Below, one piece after another: positions 1 through 9,259 of a stretch of 32,747 nucleotides of DNA. The stretch lies in the NCBI GenBank assembly GCA_005805375.1, contig SYMT01000543.1:1-32747 (forward strand), read 5' to 3'. Under the pieces are notes generated by a model, which was given only the letters and a program-made list of their open reading frames with translations, was not told where the DNA came from and did no database searches. A program made the position numbers and the translations under genes. Each line of letters starts with the position of its first letter. Position 1 is the stretch's first letter. The stretch comes from Actinomycetota bacterium (GTDB lineage Bacteria > Armatimonadota > SYMT01).

Positions 1-1
1 C

Positions 2-361
2 GCTGCCCGCGCCGCGTTCGAAGCAGCATTTGCCGGCGAACGGGATGAACTCCGCAAACGGTTGGACACAGGCACGGATCTGTTCCTGCCGGGGATTTCC
101 CAGGCGCTCTACCTCAGCAACAGCCCCGCGTTTACAAATCTCGTGAACAAGGGCGGCATGGCCGACCGCCTCGCCAAAACCGCCGAGGACCGGGAAGCCG
201 TTCGCCTCGCCTATCTCACTGTTCTGTCCCGCCCACCGGATGCCGACGAGTTGACGCAATTCGCCGGTTTCCTCGGCGCCCGGCGGGATCGGAGACCGGC
301 GGGGTTACGGCAGATGCTGTGGGCGCTGCTCGCGTCGACGGAGTTTCGCTTCGTCCACTGA
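2..361 (+). CDS. DUF1553 (PSD1/planctomycete-type) protein, C-terminal fragment, truncated at window edge
   Basis: Frame is open from the window edge (AARAAFEAAFAGERDELRKRLDTG...); C-terminal motif 'ALYLSNSPAFTNLV...LTVLSRPPDADELTQF...LLASTEFRFVH' is typical of DUF1553 C-termini; followed by DUF1501 as is usual for this pair. Confidence 0.85.
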   Translation, partial: AARAAFEAAFAGERDELRKRLDTGTDLFLPGISQALYLSNSPAFTNLVNKGGMADRLAKTAEDREAVRLAYLTVLSRPPDADELTQFAGFLGARRDRRPAGLRQMLWALLASTEFRFVH

Positions 362-438
362 GCATACAGATTCGCCCGGGCGGCGGGCAGGGACCTTCGT
401 TCCTTTCGGGGAACCAACTTTGGGGGTAGAAATAGCCG

Positions 439-1746
439 ATGGCGCAGCATCCGTACCGCTACTGTGGGTCCCGCGAACACGCCCGGTCGCGGCGTTCGTT
501 CCTCGGGGGCATTGCCTCAACAATGTTCTGCGGCGTGACTCTCGCCGCAGACAACGTACTGCTGTCCGAAGCACAGGCGGCCGAAGTGCGCCGCCAGGGG
601 AAGCAGGTCTTCATCTTGTACCTGGGCGGCGGCGCCAGCCAGTTGGAGACGTGGGACCCAAAGCCGGGCCGCCCGACCGGCGGGCCCTACGGCGCCATCC
701 CGACCTCTGCGCCGGGCGTGCAGATCGGTGAACTCCTCCCGAAACTCGCCCGCCGGATGCACCATATGGCGATTGTCCGCAGCCTGGACAATTCCCTGAT
801 GGGCCCCGACCACGACGGCACGGGCATGTCCATCGGCCGCCGCCGCGATCCGTTCGTGCAGTACCCTACGTTTGCCGAGATTGCCGCCCAGGAACTCGGC
901 CGCCGGGACACGAAGATTCCGGACCACGTGGAACTCCAGATGACGGACGTGTTCCGTTACGAATCTAAAAATCCTCCGAGCTTTCTCGGCACGGCCGTCC
1001 AGCCGCTGGTACTCACCGGCGGCAAGCGCCCCGAGAACCTGGACCGGCTGGCGGAAATCTCCGGGCTGGATCACGGCGACCGCGAGGCGCTGCGGAGCCT
1101 GGTCAGCCGGCGCTTCGAGCAGGGCCGCCAGGGAGCGGGTCTACAGGGCTACAACCGTACGTTCGAGCGCATGCGGGGACTGATGGCATCCGATGTGCTG
1201 TTCGATGTGGACAAGAGCCCGCAGAAGGACCTGGAACGATATGGGACCAGCGCGCTGGCCCGCCACTGCCTCCTGGGCCGGCGGCTCCTGGAGGCCGGCG
1301 TCCCGGTGGTCAAGGTGCGCCACACGTGGTGGGACACGCACGCCGACAACTTCGAGGGCCATCGTCCCCTCTGTGCAGAACTCGATCATGCGCTCAGCCT
1401 CCTGCTCCAGGATCTACACGACCGGAGTATGCTCGAACACACTCTGGTCCTGACAACCAGCGAGTTCGGCCGCACACCGGAGATCAGCAGCGAACTGGGC
1501 CGGAACCACTGGCCTCGCGCCTGGTCGGTGACCCTGGCCGGCTGCGGCATACGCGGTGGAGCAGTCGTCGGCGCCACGAATTCCGACGGCACCGACATCA
1601 CTGAGCGCCGCGTCTCACCTGCCCACCTGCACCAGACGTACTACCGCGCGCTGGGCATAGACCCGCGCAAGACCTACACAGTGGGTGCGCGTCCGGTCTA
1701 TCTGGCGGACGAGACGGCGGAACCAATTCTCGAGCTCTTCTCCTGA
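439..1746 (+). CDS. DUF1501 domain-containing protein, Tat signal (RRSFLGG)
   Basis: 435-aa ORF; twin-arginine N-terminus 'SRRSFLGGIAST', 'GGGASQLETWDPKPG', 'HTWWDTHADNF', 'LVLTTSEFGRTPEI...GRNHWP' are DUF1501 hallmarks. Confidence 0.92.
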   Translation: MAQHPYRYCGSREHARSRRSFLGGIASTMFCGVTLAADNVLLSEAQAAEVRRQGKQVFILYLGGGASQLETWDPKPGRPTGGPYGAIPTSAPGVQIGELLPKLARRMHHMAIVRSLDNSLMGPDHDGTGMSIGRRRDPFVQYPTFAEIAAQELGRRDTKIPDHVELQMTDVFRYESKNPPSFLGTAVQPLVLTGGKRPENLDRLAEISGLDHGDREALRSLVSRRFEQGRQGAGLQGYNRTFERMRGLMASDVLFDVDKSPQKDLERYGTSALARHCLLGRRLLEAGVPVVKVRHTWWDTHADNFEGHRPLCAELDHALSLLLQDLHDRSMLEHTLVLTTSEFGRTPEISSELGRNHWPRAWSVTLAGCGIRGGAVVGATNSDGTDITERRVSPAHLHQTYYRALGIDPRKTYTVGARPVYLADETAEPILELFS

Positions 1747-1814
1747 TCCTGCACCCGAATTGGAAGGATGCGCCTCGAAGAAGACGTGTGAGCAGATGAA
1801 CCGGAGCATCTGAC

Positions 1815-2894
1815 ATGGCGGAACAAGCGAAACTGACCCGAAGATCCGTCGGTACGGCGGGGTACTGGGCGGCGGCCCTCGACCCAGACCGCAAACGTCT
1901 CTACTGCGGGGCCACCGATGCCACGGTGCATGTATACGACATCGCCCGCCCCGGCGAGCCTCCGGTGGCCGCACTGGGCGGGCATTCCAGCTACGTCACT
2001 GCCGTTGCCTTTTCGCGCAGTGCTGCAATGTTGCTCTCCGCCGGCTACGATCGGCGGCTGGTCGGTCGCCGGCCGGACCAAGGCGAACCGGTGTGGACGG
2101 TCTCGCTCAACGCACCCGCGAAGTGCCTGACCGTCTCCCCGGACGGAACACAGGCCGCCGCGGCACTCGACGATCTGCGCATCGGCATCTGGGAGGTGGC
2201 GACGGGGAAACCAATCCGTCTGCTGGAGGGACAGCACGCGCCCCGCACGGAAATCGGTCGCCCCTCCACCGTCTATGCCGTCGCCTGGAGCCCGGACGGG
2301 GCACTGCTGGCCAGCGGCGATCGCACGGGCCAGATCTGCCTCTGGGAGGGCGTCTCCGGCCGGTTCGTAGCTCGCCTGGATGCAGGTTCCCTCTACTCCC
2401 AGGCGCTCTACCGCAACAAGCTCGGTGGGTCGGAGTATGAATGGGGCGGAGTGCGCTCACTCTGCTTCTCGCCCGATGGCCGGCTCCTGTTCGCCGGGGG
2501 CATGGGCCCCGCCGATCAGAACTCGGCCGGATTGGACGGGTTGATGGAAATCCTGGCGTTCGAGGTCGGCGCACGCAAGGGAGTGGCGAGGGCTCCCGTG
2601 GAGAAGGGCAAGGGCGTGCTGTACGCGCTCACGACACTGCCGGGAGGGCGCTGGGTGCTCGGAGGCGGAGGCGGAGGCGGGGCGGGCAACGGCGGGTCGG
2701 GCCTCCTGTGCCTGTGGGCGCACGCGGCCCGGGACTCCGGCGGTAAGCCCGTCTCGCCCGTGATGTTTCCTTCGGCAATGGTCGGACGCGATCTCGTCCT
2801 GGCGCCCGATGGGAAGCAGGCGTTCCTGGTGGGAATGGAGAAGTCGGTGACCGCGGGCCGCTTGGAGTGGTGGGACCTCTCCCCCGGAGCGTGA
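1815..2894 (+). CDS. WD40 repeat-containing protein
   Basis: 359-aa ORF with repeated 'GHSSYVTAVAFSRSAAMLLSAGYDRRLVG', 'TVSPDGTQAAAALDDLRIGIWE', 'AVAWSPDGALLASGDRTGQICLWE', 'SLCFSPDGRLLFAGG'. Confidence 0.88.
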   Translation: MAEQAKLTRRSVGTAGYWAAALDPDRKRLYCGATDATVHVYDIARPGEPPVAALGGHSSYVTAVAFSRSAAMLLSAGYDRRLVGRRPDQGEPVWTVSLNAPAKCLTVSPDGTQAAAALDDLRIGIWEVATGKPIRLLEGQHAPRTEIGRPSTVYAVAWSPDGALLASGDRTGQICLWEGVSGRFVARLDAGSLYSQALYRNKLGGSEYEWGGVRSLCFSPDGRLLFAGGMGPADQNSAGLDGLMEILAFEVGARKGVARAPVEKGKGVLYALTTLPGGRWVLGGGGGGGAGNGGSGLLCLWAHAARDSGGKPVSPVMFPSAMVGRDLVLAPDGKQAFLVGMEKSVTAGRLEWWDLSPGA

Positions 2895-2898
2895 ATCA

Positions 2899-4887
2899 CT
2901 ACTCAGCGGAGGCGTGCAGTCGGATGTCGAGGCGCACCACGGCGTAGGGGAGCAGGGAGAGCACGATGTCCTCCGGCCCCGGAGGGATGGCGGCCGGCTC
3001 TCGCGCCCGGAAGGCGACGGGATCGCGCATCGCCTCCATCGTCGTGGTTACATCCAGGCTGCGCATCACTCCGCGCGCTCCATTCACGCCGGCCACGGTG
3101 ACAGTCAGCGGGCTGCCCAGCAGGTTGGCCACCAGAATGCGCAGGCAATTGTCGCGCCGCAGGGCAAGGGCAGCCGCGCGGAGCGGCTCGGTGCTGGTGG
3201 TCCGGAGCACCTCGGCGCCGGGCCATTCCCCGACGTCGGCCAGCACGTGGTACAGCGGGAACACCTCCCCCGGTCCGGATTGGAACCGGTCCGGGTGCGG
3301 GCAACCGTGCTCTCGCTCCATCACTCCGCGCCAGCCTGTGGTCTCGTAGTATGTGACCGCCGACACGCCGGCAACGGCCAGCGCCGCAAGGCTGCCGACT
3401 GTCCACGCGGCGGCGGCGAGTGACATCTGACGCTCGTCCACCTCAAACGGCAATGTGTCGCCCGGCCGAGGCACAGCGGGAGCGGCCAGGTGCGGATTGA
3501 ATCGCGGCCGCAGGGTCACCGGACCCACAGCAAGCGGCAAATCTCCGCAGATTTGCCGGGCACTCTCCACCACAGCCGTCTGGCCCGCCAGGTTCTCCAT
3601 CAGGGTCCGCGTGTCGCACGAGTGTGCCTGCGGGTTGATGGAGTACGTGACGACGTGCAGTTCCCCCGACGGCGGCCGCCCCCGGTTCAGTTCGGCGAAG
3701 TAAGCCCGGGCGCCGCCGCCGAGCGGAATGGGCCGACCCATCCCCGCGAGCCAGTTCCGCATCCGCTGCGCCGTGGCGGCGGACGTGGAGTTCTCCCCCT
3801 CCGCAAACGCGAAGCAGACCTGGATCGGAACCGGCAGAGCGCGCGCTGCGGTCAGGAGCGCCGACAGGGCCCCATCCTGGCCGGTTCCCTCGCGTGGCAG
3901 GGTGAGGCAAAGCTGCACCTCTGCGCCGAGCGCCGCGGCTTCCCGGCCTGCCTGCGCCAATCGGGCCGGTGCGGACGGATCCACCGCCTCAAGTTCGACC
4001 CGCAGGTGATCCGGCCGCAGCACCTGGAGACGCTCGATCTCCGTTTCGGACAGCGGCCCGCCGTGGCTCGCGATCCCGAGGCCGATCCGGGGCAGCACGC
4101 CCGCGGGCTCGCCGATCCGAATCCACGCGTCGGTTTCGCCGCGAGTGGGACGCGCTGAAACCGGTTCGTCCTCTGAAGTCGGGCCGGGGCACAACTCCAC
4201 CGTCACAGCCTGGGCCACCCGCTCCCCTGCTTCGACCCGGACCGGAAACGGCAGGCGCAGCGGAGTGCAATAGGTCTTGAACGAGGCGTCCGTCCAGTTC
4301 CGGTGGTCCTCCATCTCGAAGACATCGCCCTCAAACCGCACCTGCATCCACATTCCGTTTCGCACGGGATGCGAGACGGCACGGATGTCGAAGAACGGCT
4401 GATGCGGCGAGATGAAGCGGGGGAACTCCCCCTCGGTCACCGATCCATCCGTATGCTCGACGCGGCAGGCCCGGCCCACACAGCCTTCCAGGGGGTGCAG
4501 CACACAAAAGCCGATCCGATTTCGGAGGAACGACGCGAGCGCCTCGCCACTCATCGTAAATCGGAAACGACCGTCCGCGTCACCGGTAATCTCCGCGTCC
4601 CACGCAAAGGCAATGTCACCGTCGCGATGCTGCGCGCGGTACGTGACGCGAAAGTGATCGGCGCCCGCGATCACCTGCACATCGGTAAGCGCCGCCGCCG
4701 CGGTGTCCCAATTCCGATCGCGCACCGCCACATAGACCCGCCGCAGGAGTTCGCGCCCATCCAGCGACACGCAGCGCAGGTCCCCCTCGTCGAAGAGCAC
4801 GGTGAGCGGGCCGGCCCGAAGGGGAACAGGGTCCGGTCGAACTTCCGGCGTCCCGGTATGCAGCGTAATCGGCTGGCGCAACAGCAT
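2899..4887 (-). CDS. D-apionate lactonase-like protein (N-terminal beta domain plus TIM-barrel-like region); ORF extends to 4944, likely start at Met 4887
   Basis: Sequence pattern 'LRAGPLTVLFDEGDLRCVSLDGRELLRRVYVAVRDRNWDT', 'FEGDVFEMEDHRNWTDASFKTYCTPLRLPFP' resembles ApnL-type D-apionate lactonases; function inferred from recalled family pattern only. Confidence 0.65.
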   Translation of the reverse strand: MLLRQPITLHTGTPEVRPDPVPLRAGPLTVLFDEGDLRCVSLDGRELLRRVYVAVRDRNWDTAAAALTDVQVIAGADHFRVTYRAQHRDGDIAFAWDAEITGDADGRFRFTMSGEALASFLRNRIGFCVLHPLEGCVGRACRVEHTDGSVTEGEFPRFISPHQPFFDIRAVSHPVRNGMWMQVRFEGDVFEMEDHRNWTDASFKTYCTPLRLPFPVRVEAGERVAQAVTVELCPGPTSEDEPVSARPTRGETDAWIRIGEPAGVLPRIGLGIASHGGPLSETEIERLQVLRPDHLRVELEAVDPSAPARLAQAGREAAALGAEVQLCLTLPREGTGQDGALSALLTAARALPVPIQVCFAFAEGENSTSAATAQRMRNWLAGMGRPIPLGGGARAYFAELNRGRPPSGELHVVTYSINPQAHSCDTRTLMENLAGQTAVVESARQICGDLPLAVGPVTLRPRFNPHLAAPAVPRPGDTLPFEVDERQMSLAAAAWTVGSLAALAVAGVSAVTYYETTGWRGVMEREHGCPHPDRFQSGPGEVFPLYHVLADVGEWPGAEVLRTTSTEPLRAAALALRRDNCLRILVANLLGSPLTVTVAGVNGARGVMRSLDVTTTMEAMRDPVAFRAREPAAIPPGPEDIVLSLLPYAVVRLDIRLHASAE

Positions 4888-5095
4888 TTCTCGTCCTCGA
4901 ACAGTCCTCAGCGCGGCCTTCAGGCGCCCCCGCGAAGTAGCCACGAAAAGGAACCGAGGAAGGCGGGAAGAGCCTGGCTGCAGCTCTTCCGGTACTCTCT
5001 ACTCCTTCGTGCTGAGTCTGCCGTGGATACGTGAGCGGGGGCCAGACACGCAGGATCCGAACGGGGGAGCTTGCCGGTGCGCACCCGGAGATGCG

Positions 5096-5263
5096 CCCGG
5101 GCGATCACGGCCTACCCGGCAGTCGCGACGGATGCTCGGGCAGTCACAGCGGGTCACCCGAGCAATCCCGGCGGATCGCGGACAATCACCCGGGGGCCCC
5201 GGGCCATGATGAGGATGGCCCGGGACAATCACGAGGGATGGCCCGGGCGATCACGGGGGATTT
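5096..5263. repeat. Degenerate approximately 21-bp tandem repeat array, about 8 units (consensus approx. CCCGGGCAATCACGGGGGATGG)
   Basis: Unit starts near 5096, 5115, 5135, 5157, 5177, 5198, 5219, 5242; e.g. 'cccgggacaatcacgagggatgg' followed by 'cccgggcgatcacgggggattt'. Confidence 0.85.
5198..5224. terminator. Perfect 10-bp GC-rich hairpin (CCCGGGCCAT gatgagg ATGGCCCGGG), possible terminator for the DUF3500 gene
   Basis: Exact inverted repeat 5198-5207 / 5215-5224 with 7-nt loop, about 43 nt downstream of the minus-strand stop at 5268; no clear T tract. Confidence 0.55.
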
Positions 5264-5267
5264 GCCC

Positions 5268-6320
5268 CTACTTTGCCGCTACCCGATGGGGCTCGGCGCG
5301 GTAATGCATCGCCAGCAGGTCCAGCCCCCAGTCTCCGGCGAAGTCACGCCAGACGGCGTGGATGTGGTTCGCATTGTTCTGGGTGTTGTCGTATTCAATC
5401 AGGAACGTCTTGCCCTGCACCCGGTAGTAATGGCCCATGTTCCGGTCGGTACTGCCCATCCAGGCGAACTTGATCTCATCCATTCCGGCCCGGCGAATCT
5501 TGCTGAGGCGTTCCTTCGCCAGGTCCGCCGGCTGCCGCCGGGCGTATTCCTCAATGAGCCGGTTGAACAGTTTCTTCTGGTCTCCTTCGAGACGGCTGTA
5601 CGGGAGCCCCTTGTCCTCAAGCATCGTGACGCGCGCGTTCTCCCGGGTCAGGATATCCGCCGGCGCCTTGGGATCGAGGATTGCGATCCGGCGCTGCTCG
5701 TCCGTGAGGGACTGGAGCAACTGGCGGGCGAGATCTTCCTCCGCCGCCAGCACGCGAGTCCCGCGGCCCGGAGCGTTTGCAACGTCCACCCGCACTTCCG
5801 CCGGATTGGAGCCATAGAACTGCGGGCTGCTGGCCACCGCCTTGCCGCGCACCACCGTCCAGTTGAGGGCGCAGTGATGTCCTTCATAGCGCCAGCCCCA
5901 GGTGCCGCTGGCCGAGGGTTCACCGAACACACTGAAGAAGTACAGTTCGGGATCGCGCATGGGTCCGCGGCCCTGTTCGACGCTCCGAAGGATCACTTCC
6001 AACTCGCGAACCACCCCGGCCTTTTCGAATCCACTCTTGCTCACGGAAACACGGAGGAGGTCCAGCGCCGCCTTCCGTTGGGTCTCATCCATTTCTTTGA
6101 GCGGGACACCCTTGCGCGGCACAGGGGTGAAGTGATAATTGAGGCGCTCGGCGTCCTGAAACGAAAACACCGCGCGCGCGCGCTGCTCCGGTTTCAGCGT
6201 CCCCAGGAACGCCTGGGCAGCGTCGGCCATCATGGCGGACTGCTTCGCGCCCCGGCCGGAAATAGCCAGACCGCCGGTGGCCACCAGTGCGGCGGCGAGA
6301 CAGAGCACAGATCGTTGCAT
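5268..6320 (-). CDS. DUF3500 domain-containing secreted protein
   Basis: 350-aa ORF with signal peptide; 'MADAAQAFLGTLKPEQRARAVFSFQDAERLNYHFTPVPRKGVPLKEMDETQRKAALDLLRVSVSKSGFEK...GHHCALNWT...FLIEYDNTQNNANHIHAVWRDFAGDWG' matches the DUF3500 pattern. Confidence 0.88.
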   Translation of the reverse strand: MQRSVLCLAAALVATGGLAISGRGAKQSAMMADAAQAFLGTLKPEQRARAVFSFQDAERLNYHFTPVPRKGVPLKEMDETQRKAALDLLRVSVSKSGFEKAGVVRELEVILRSVEQGRGPMRDPELYFFSVFGEPSASGTWGWRYEGHHCALNWTVVRGKAVASSPQFYGSNPAEVRVDVANAPGRGTRVLAAEEDLARQLLQSLTDEQRRIAILDPKAPADILTRENARVTMLEDKGLPYSRLEGDQKKLFNRLIEEYARRQPADLAKERLSKIRRAGMDEIKFAWMGSTDRNMGHYYRVQGKTFLIEYDNTQNNANHIHAVWRDFAGDWGLDLLAMHYRAEPHRVAAK

Positions 6321-6498
6321 GGCGAACGATTCTCCTTCCGATAGATTCCACCAGGGGAGTTCGTCTCAATGACGCCGGTTCCCTGCTGCACCTGCGCGCG
6401 CAGTTCCGGCATATTTCTCCCGGCGACATTCGCCACCGCGCTGGGCCAACAGCTACAATGCAGCGAGCACTCCGATTGCCTGAAGGATCCCTCACGCC

Positions 6499-7428
6499 AT
6501 GCGCACTGCCATCCTGGATCGTGATCCCGTCGCCACACCATTTGCCCCGGCCGAGGTTGCTCGAGCGCCGCGGGTGCTCGATCCCACGTCCGCCCTGCCG
6601 CATGATCCCGACGCCACCTGGACCGCGGCGGAGGCGGCCGCGTGGGAGAAGTTTATGGAGGAGGTGCGAGCGTACCATCGCGACCATGTAGAGATGAGCT
6701 GGGTTCCTTTGGAAGCCCCCGATTACCCGCCGCGCACCCCCGAACAACTCGAACAGTACGAATTGTATTACCACCACCACCCGGAGGAATCAGTGTCGCG
6801 CCACTACTCCGAAGATCAGAATTGTGGGTACGTGCAACGAGTCATCGAACTGCGCCGCCCTTTCGGGTGTGTCTTCAACGACCTTCCGTGTTACCCGCAC
6901 CCGGGGCGCAACACGCTGTATCTGGTCCCGGACGTGGGCGTGTGCGATGCGCCCGGCATCCACGACGGGCAGCGGAGCTACCGCAAGTGGGAGCACGGAG
7001 CACTGCGCTTCGTAATGGAGGTTGCGTCCAATGACAGCCGCGCCCGCGACCGGGGACCGAAACGTCAGGAATACGGCGCCTTGTTCGGCCCGGATGAGTA
7101 CCTCTACTATGATCCGGTGCAGCACGTCCTGAAGTTGTACTCCGGCTGGGACGGAGTGCGGTACTACGAAGCGCCGCCCGACGCCCGTGGCTGGATCTGG
7201 AGCGAAGTGACCCAGGTGTACTTCGCCCACGACCCCGAGCGCCCCATGCGCCTCCGGCTCTATGACCGCGACGGCACGCCGCAGCGCACCTATGAGGAAG
7301 CCGAGGCTGCCGTGAGAACCGAAACCGCCCGCGCCGAGCACGAAGCGGCCCGCGCCGCGGAAGCCGAAGCCCGCGTGGCCTCGCTTCTTGCCGAACTGGC
7401 ACAGCTCAAAAATGTCTCTCCATCCTGA
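6499..7428 (+). CDS. Uma2 family (DUF820-like, PD-(D/E)XK-fold) protein with C-terminal coiled coil
   Basis: 'PDVGVCD...LRFVMEVASNDSRARDRGPKRQEYGALFGPDEYLYYDP' typical of Uma2; Ala/Glu-rich coiled-coil tail. Confidence 0.85.
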   Translation: MRTAILDRDPVATPFAPAEVARAPRVLDPTSALPHDPDATWTAAEAAAWEKFMEEVRAYHRDHVEMSWVPLEAPDYPPRTPEQLEQYELYYHHHPEESVSRHYSEDQNCGYVQRVIELRRPFGCVFNDLPCYPHPGRNTLYLVPDVGVCDAPGIHDGQRSYRKWEHGALRFVMEVASNDSRARDRGPKRQEYGALFGPDEYLYYDPVQHVLKLYSGWDGVRYYEAPPDARGWIWSEVTQVYFAHDPERPMRLRLYDRDGTPQRTYEEAEAAVRTETARAEHEAARAAEAEARVASLLAELAQLKNVSPS

Positions 7429-7540
7429 ACCGGAGTCCGGGACGCACGCACTCCCTTCCCGCCCGCGGGCGGCGCACCCAGCCGCCCGGCACTCGTCAAT
7501 CCTCGACCCTCGCATCGAAATCCGAACCTGGAGGCATCGC

Positions 7541-8494
7541 TTGACCCGACGTACATTCCTTGCGGCCGGCGCCGCCGCTCTTTCTGCCGGTGCGGCCCAC
7601 TCCGCCGAACAGAAGTCACTCCAGGTCCGCCTCGGGCATGGTCCGAACGACCGTCTGTTGATGATCCATGCGGATGACATCGGCATGAGTCACTCGGTGA
7701 ACGCGGCGTCCATCCGGGCGATGACCGAGGGTGTTGTCAGCAGCGGCAGCGTGATGGTCCCCTGCCCCTGGTTTCCCGAAATCGCGAAGTGGCAGCGAGA
7801 GCATCCCGACGCCGATCTCGGGCTGCACCTGACACTCACGAGCGAATGGAGCCTCTACCGGTGGCGCCCCGTGGCGCCGCCTGACCGAGTGAAGGGTTTG
7901 TTGGATTCAGAGGGATTCATGTGGCGGCAGGTCGAGGACGTCGTCCGCCATGCCCGGCCGGAGGAGATTGAGATTGAGATCCGGGCGCAGATCGCACGGG
8001 CGCGCCAGTTCGGCATGAAACCGACTCACGTCGACTCGCACATGGGCACGCTGTTCGCTCACCCACCGTTCTTCGAGGTGTACACCCGGGTGGCGCAGGA
8101 GGTTGGCCTGCTGCCGATGCTGATGGAGCCGTCACCCGAGACTCTGGATTCGGCTCGCTCGGTCGGAGTGGACTACGCACCGCTGGCGGCGAGACTGAAG
8201 GGGCAGGGATTCACCCTCCTGAGCCGCCTCTCGACGGGCCTGTCGGGCGACACTCTTGAGAAGCGCCGGGCCGTGTTCCAGGAGTTTGCGCGCGGCCTGA
8301 AGCCGGGAGTCACCGAACTCATCGTGCATCTCGCTTCCGACGATGAGGAGATCCGGCACATCACCGGGAACTGGCGCAACCGGTACAACGAGCTGGTGCT
8401 CTTTACGGACCCGGCGACGCGCGCGTTCCTGGATGCCGAAGGCATCAAGCGGGTGGGATACCGGGAACTGGCGAAGCTCTGGAAACCGGCCTGA
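7541..8494 (+). CDS. YdjC/ChbG-HpnK family carbohydrate deacetylase, Tat-exported; start corrected to TTG 7541
   Basis: 'LLMIHADDIGMSHSVNAASIRAM', 'HVDSHMGT', 'ELIVHLASD' motifs; Tat signal 'LTRRTFLAAGAAALSAGAA' begins at TTG 7541 preceded by GGAGG, whereas the tracked ORF start (7388) overlaps the Uma2 gene. Confidence 0.88.
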   Translation: MTRRTFLAAGAAALSAGAAHSAEQKSLQVRLGHGPNDRLLMIHADDIGMSHSVNAASIRAMTEGVVSSGSVMVPCPWFPEIAKWQREHPDADLGLHLTLTSEWSLYRWRPVAPPDRVKGLLDSEGFMWRQVEDVVRHARPEEIEIEIRAQIARARQFGMKPTHVDSHMGTLFAHPPFFEVYTRVAQEVGLLPMLMEPSPETLDSARSVGVDYAPLAARLKGQGFTLLSRLSTGLSGDTLEKRRAVFQEFARGLKPGVTELIVHLASDDEEIRHITGNWRNRYNELVLFTDPATRAFLDAEGIKRVGYRELAKLWKPA

Positions 8495-8495
8495 G

Positions 8496-9158
8496 CTACT
8501 CGACCGGCGCCGGCGGAGGGCGAAACATCCGCAGGCAGCGAGCAGCCGCCTCCGGATCGCCTTCAACGCGGGCACGGCCGGTACACACGGCTTCTTCGGC
8601 GGACAGTCTGCCTCCGCCGATCGCCAGGAACGTCTCAGCATCCATCGCCATCCGGAGCACCGGCGCCACCGCAGGCCCCGGAAGCACCCGGAGCACGCCG
8701 TTTTCCACCTCCGCATGGAGGCGGCTGCCCCCGAGATCAAACTCGTACGTCTCCGTGACTCCCGCTGCTGCGTCCGCCTGAAACACAAACCGGAGCGCGA
8801 GCAATGCCCACTCCGGCTGAAACAGGTCCTCGGGCCCACCCGTGCCGACAAACTGCAACCCCCAACGGCCCAGAGCGAGAATTGCCGGCTCCAGGCCCCG
8901 CCCCGCGCCGGTCAGTTCGTAGACGGCCGACGCCGCGGGAGGTGGAAGGTAGCCGCGGCGCACCAGACCCTCTTCTTCCAATTCCTTCAGCCGCTGCGAG
9001 AGCAAGTTCGGCCCGATGCCGCGCAGGCCCCCGAGCAGATCACTGAACCGCTTCGGGCCCGGAAGGAGCTCCCGAATCAGCAGGAGGACCCACCGATCCC
9101 CTACCCGATCCAGCGCCCGCGCCACCGCGCAGTGCTGTCCATAATTGCGTCGCGCCAT
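8496..9158 (-). CDS. HxlR-family winged-helix transcriptional regulator with SCP2-like C-terminal domain; start corrected to Met 9158
   Basis: 'HCAVARALDRVGDRWVLLLIRELLPGPKRFSDLLGGLRGIGPNLLSQRLKELEEEGLVRR' is a canonical HxlR wHTH; upstream residues of the tracked ORF lie over the promoter region. Confidence 0.9.
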   Translation of the reverse strand: MARRNYGQHCAVARALDRVGDRWVLLLIRELLPGPKRFSDLLGGLRGIGPNLLSQRLKELEEEGLVRRGYLPPPAASAVYELTGAGRGLEPAILALGRWGLQFVGTGGPEDLFQPEWALLALRFVFQADAAAGVTETYEFDLGGSRLHAEVENGVLRVLPGPAVAPVLRMAMDAETFLAIGGGRLSAEEAVCTGRARVEGDPEAAARCLRMFRPPPAPVE

Positions 9159-9186
9159 TGTCCCTGCCCGCGCCACTGCGCGATAC

Positions 9187-9214
9187 TTTACTACATGTTT
9201 CTGTAGTATATGAT
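9187..9214 (+). promoter_or_regulatory. Sigma70-like promoter (TTTACT-N16-TATGAT) overlapped by palindromic operator TACTACA-N6-TGTAGTA
   Basis: Perfect 7-bp inverted repeat at 9189-9195/9202-9208 in an AT-rich island between the divergent HxlR gene and a small ORF. Confidence 0.6.
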
Positions 9215-9259
9215 ATATGTTTCTTATCCTGACCCATGCTGTATCCGGAAGGAGCCACC

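Noticed and set aside
5096-5263. CRISPR array interpretation of the 21-bp repeats
   Set aside because: Units are contiguous and degenerate without unique spacers; no cas genes in the window.
5031-6344. 437-aa plus-strand ORF
   Set aside because: Antisense to a well-supported DUF3500 gene and reads through the tandem repeat array; high-GC shadow ORF.
6454-6459. TACAAT as -10 for the Uma2 gene
   Set aside because: No convincing -35 at acceptable spacing.
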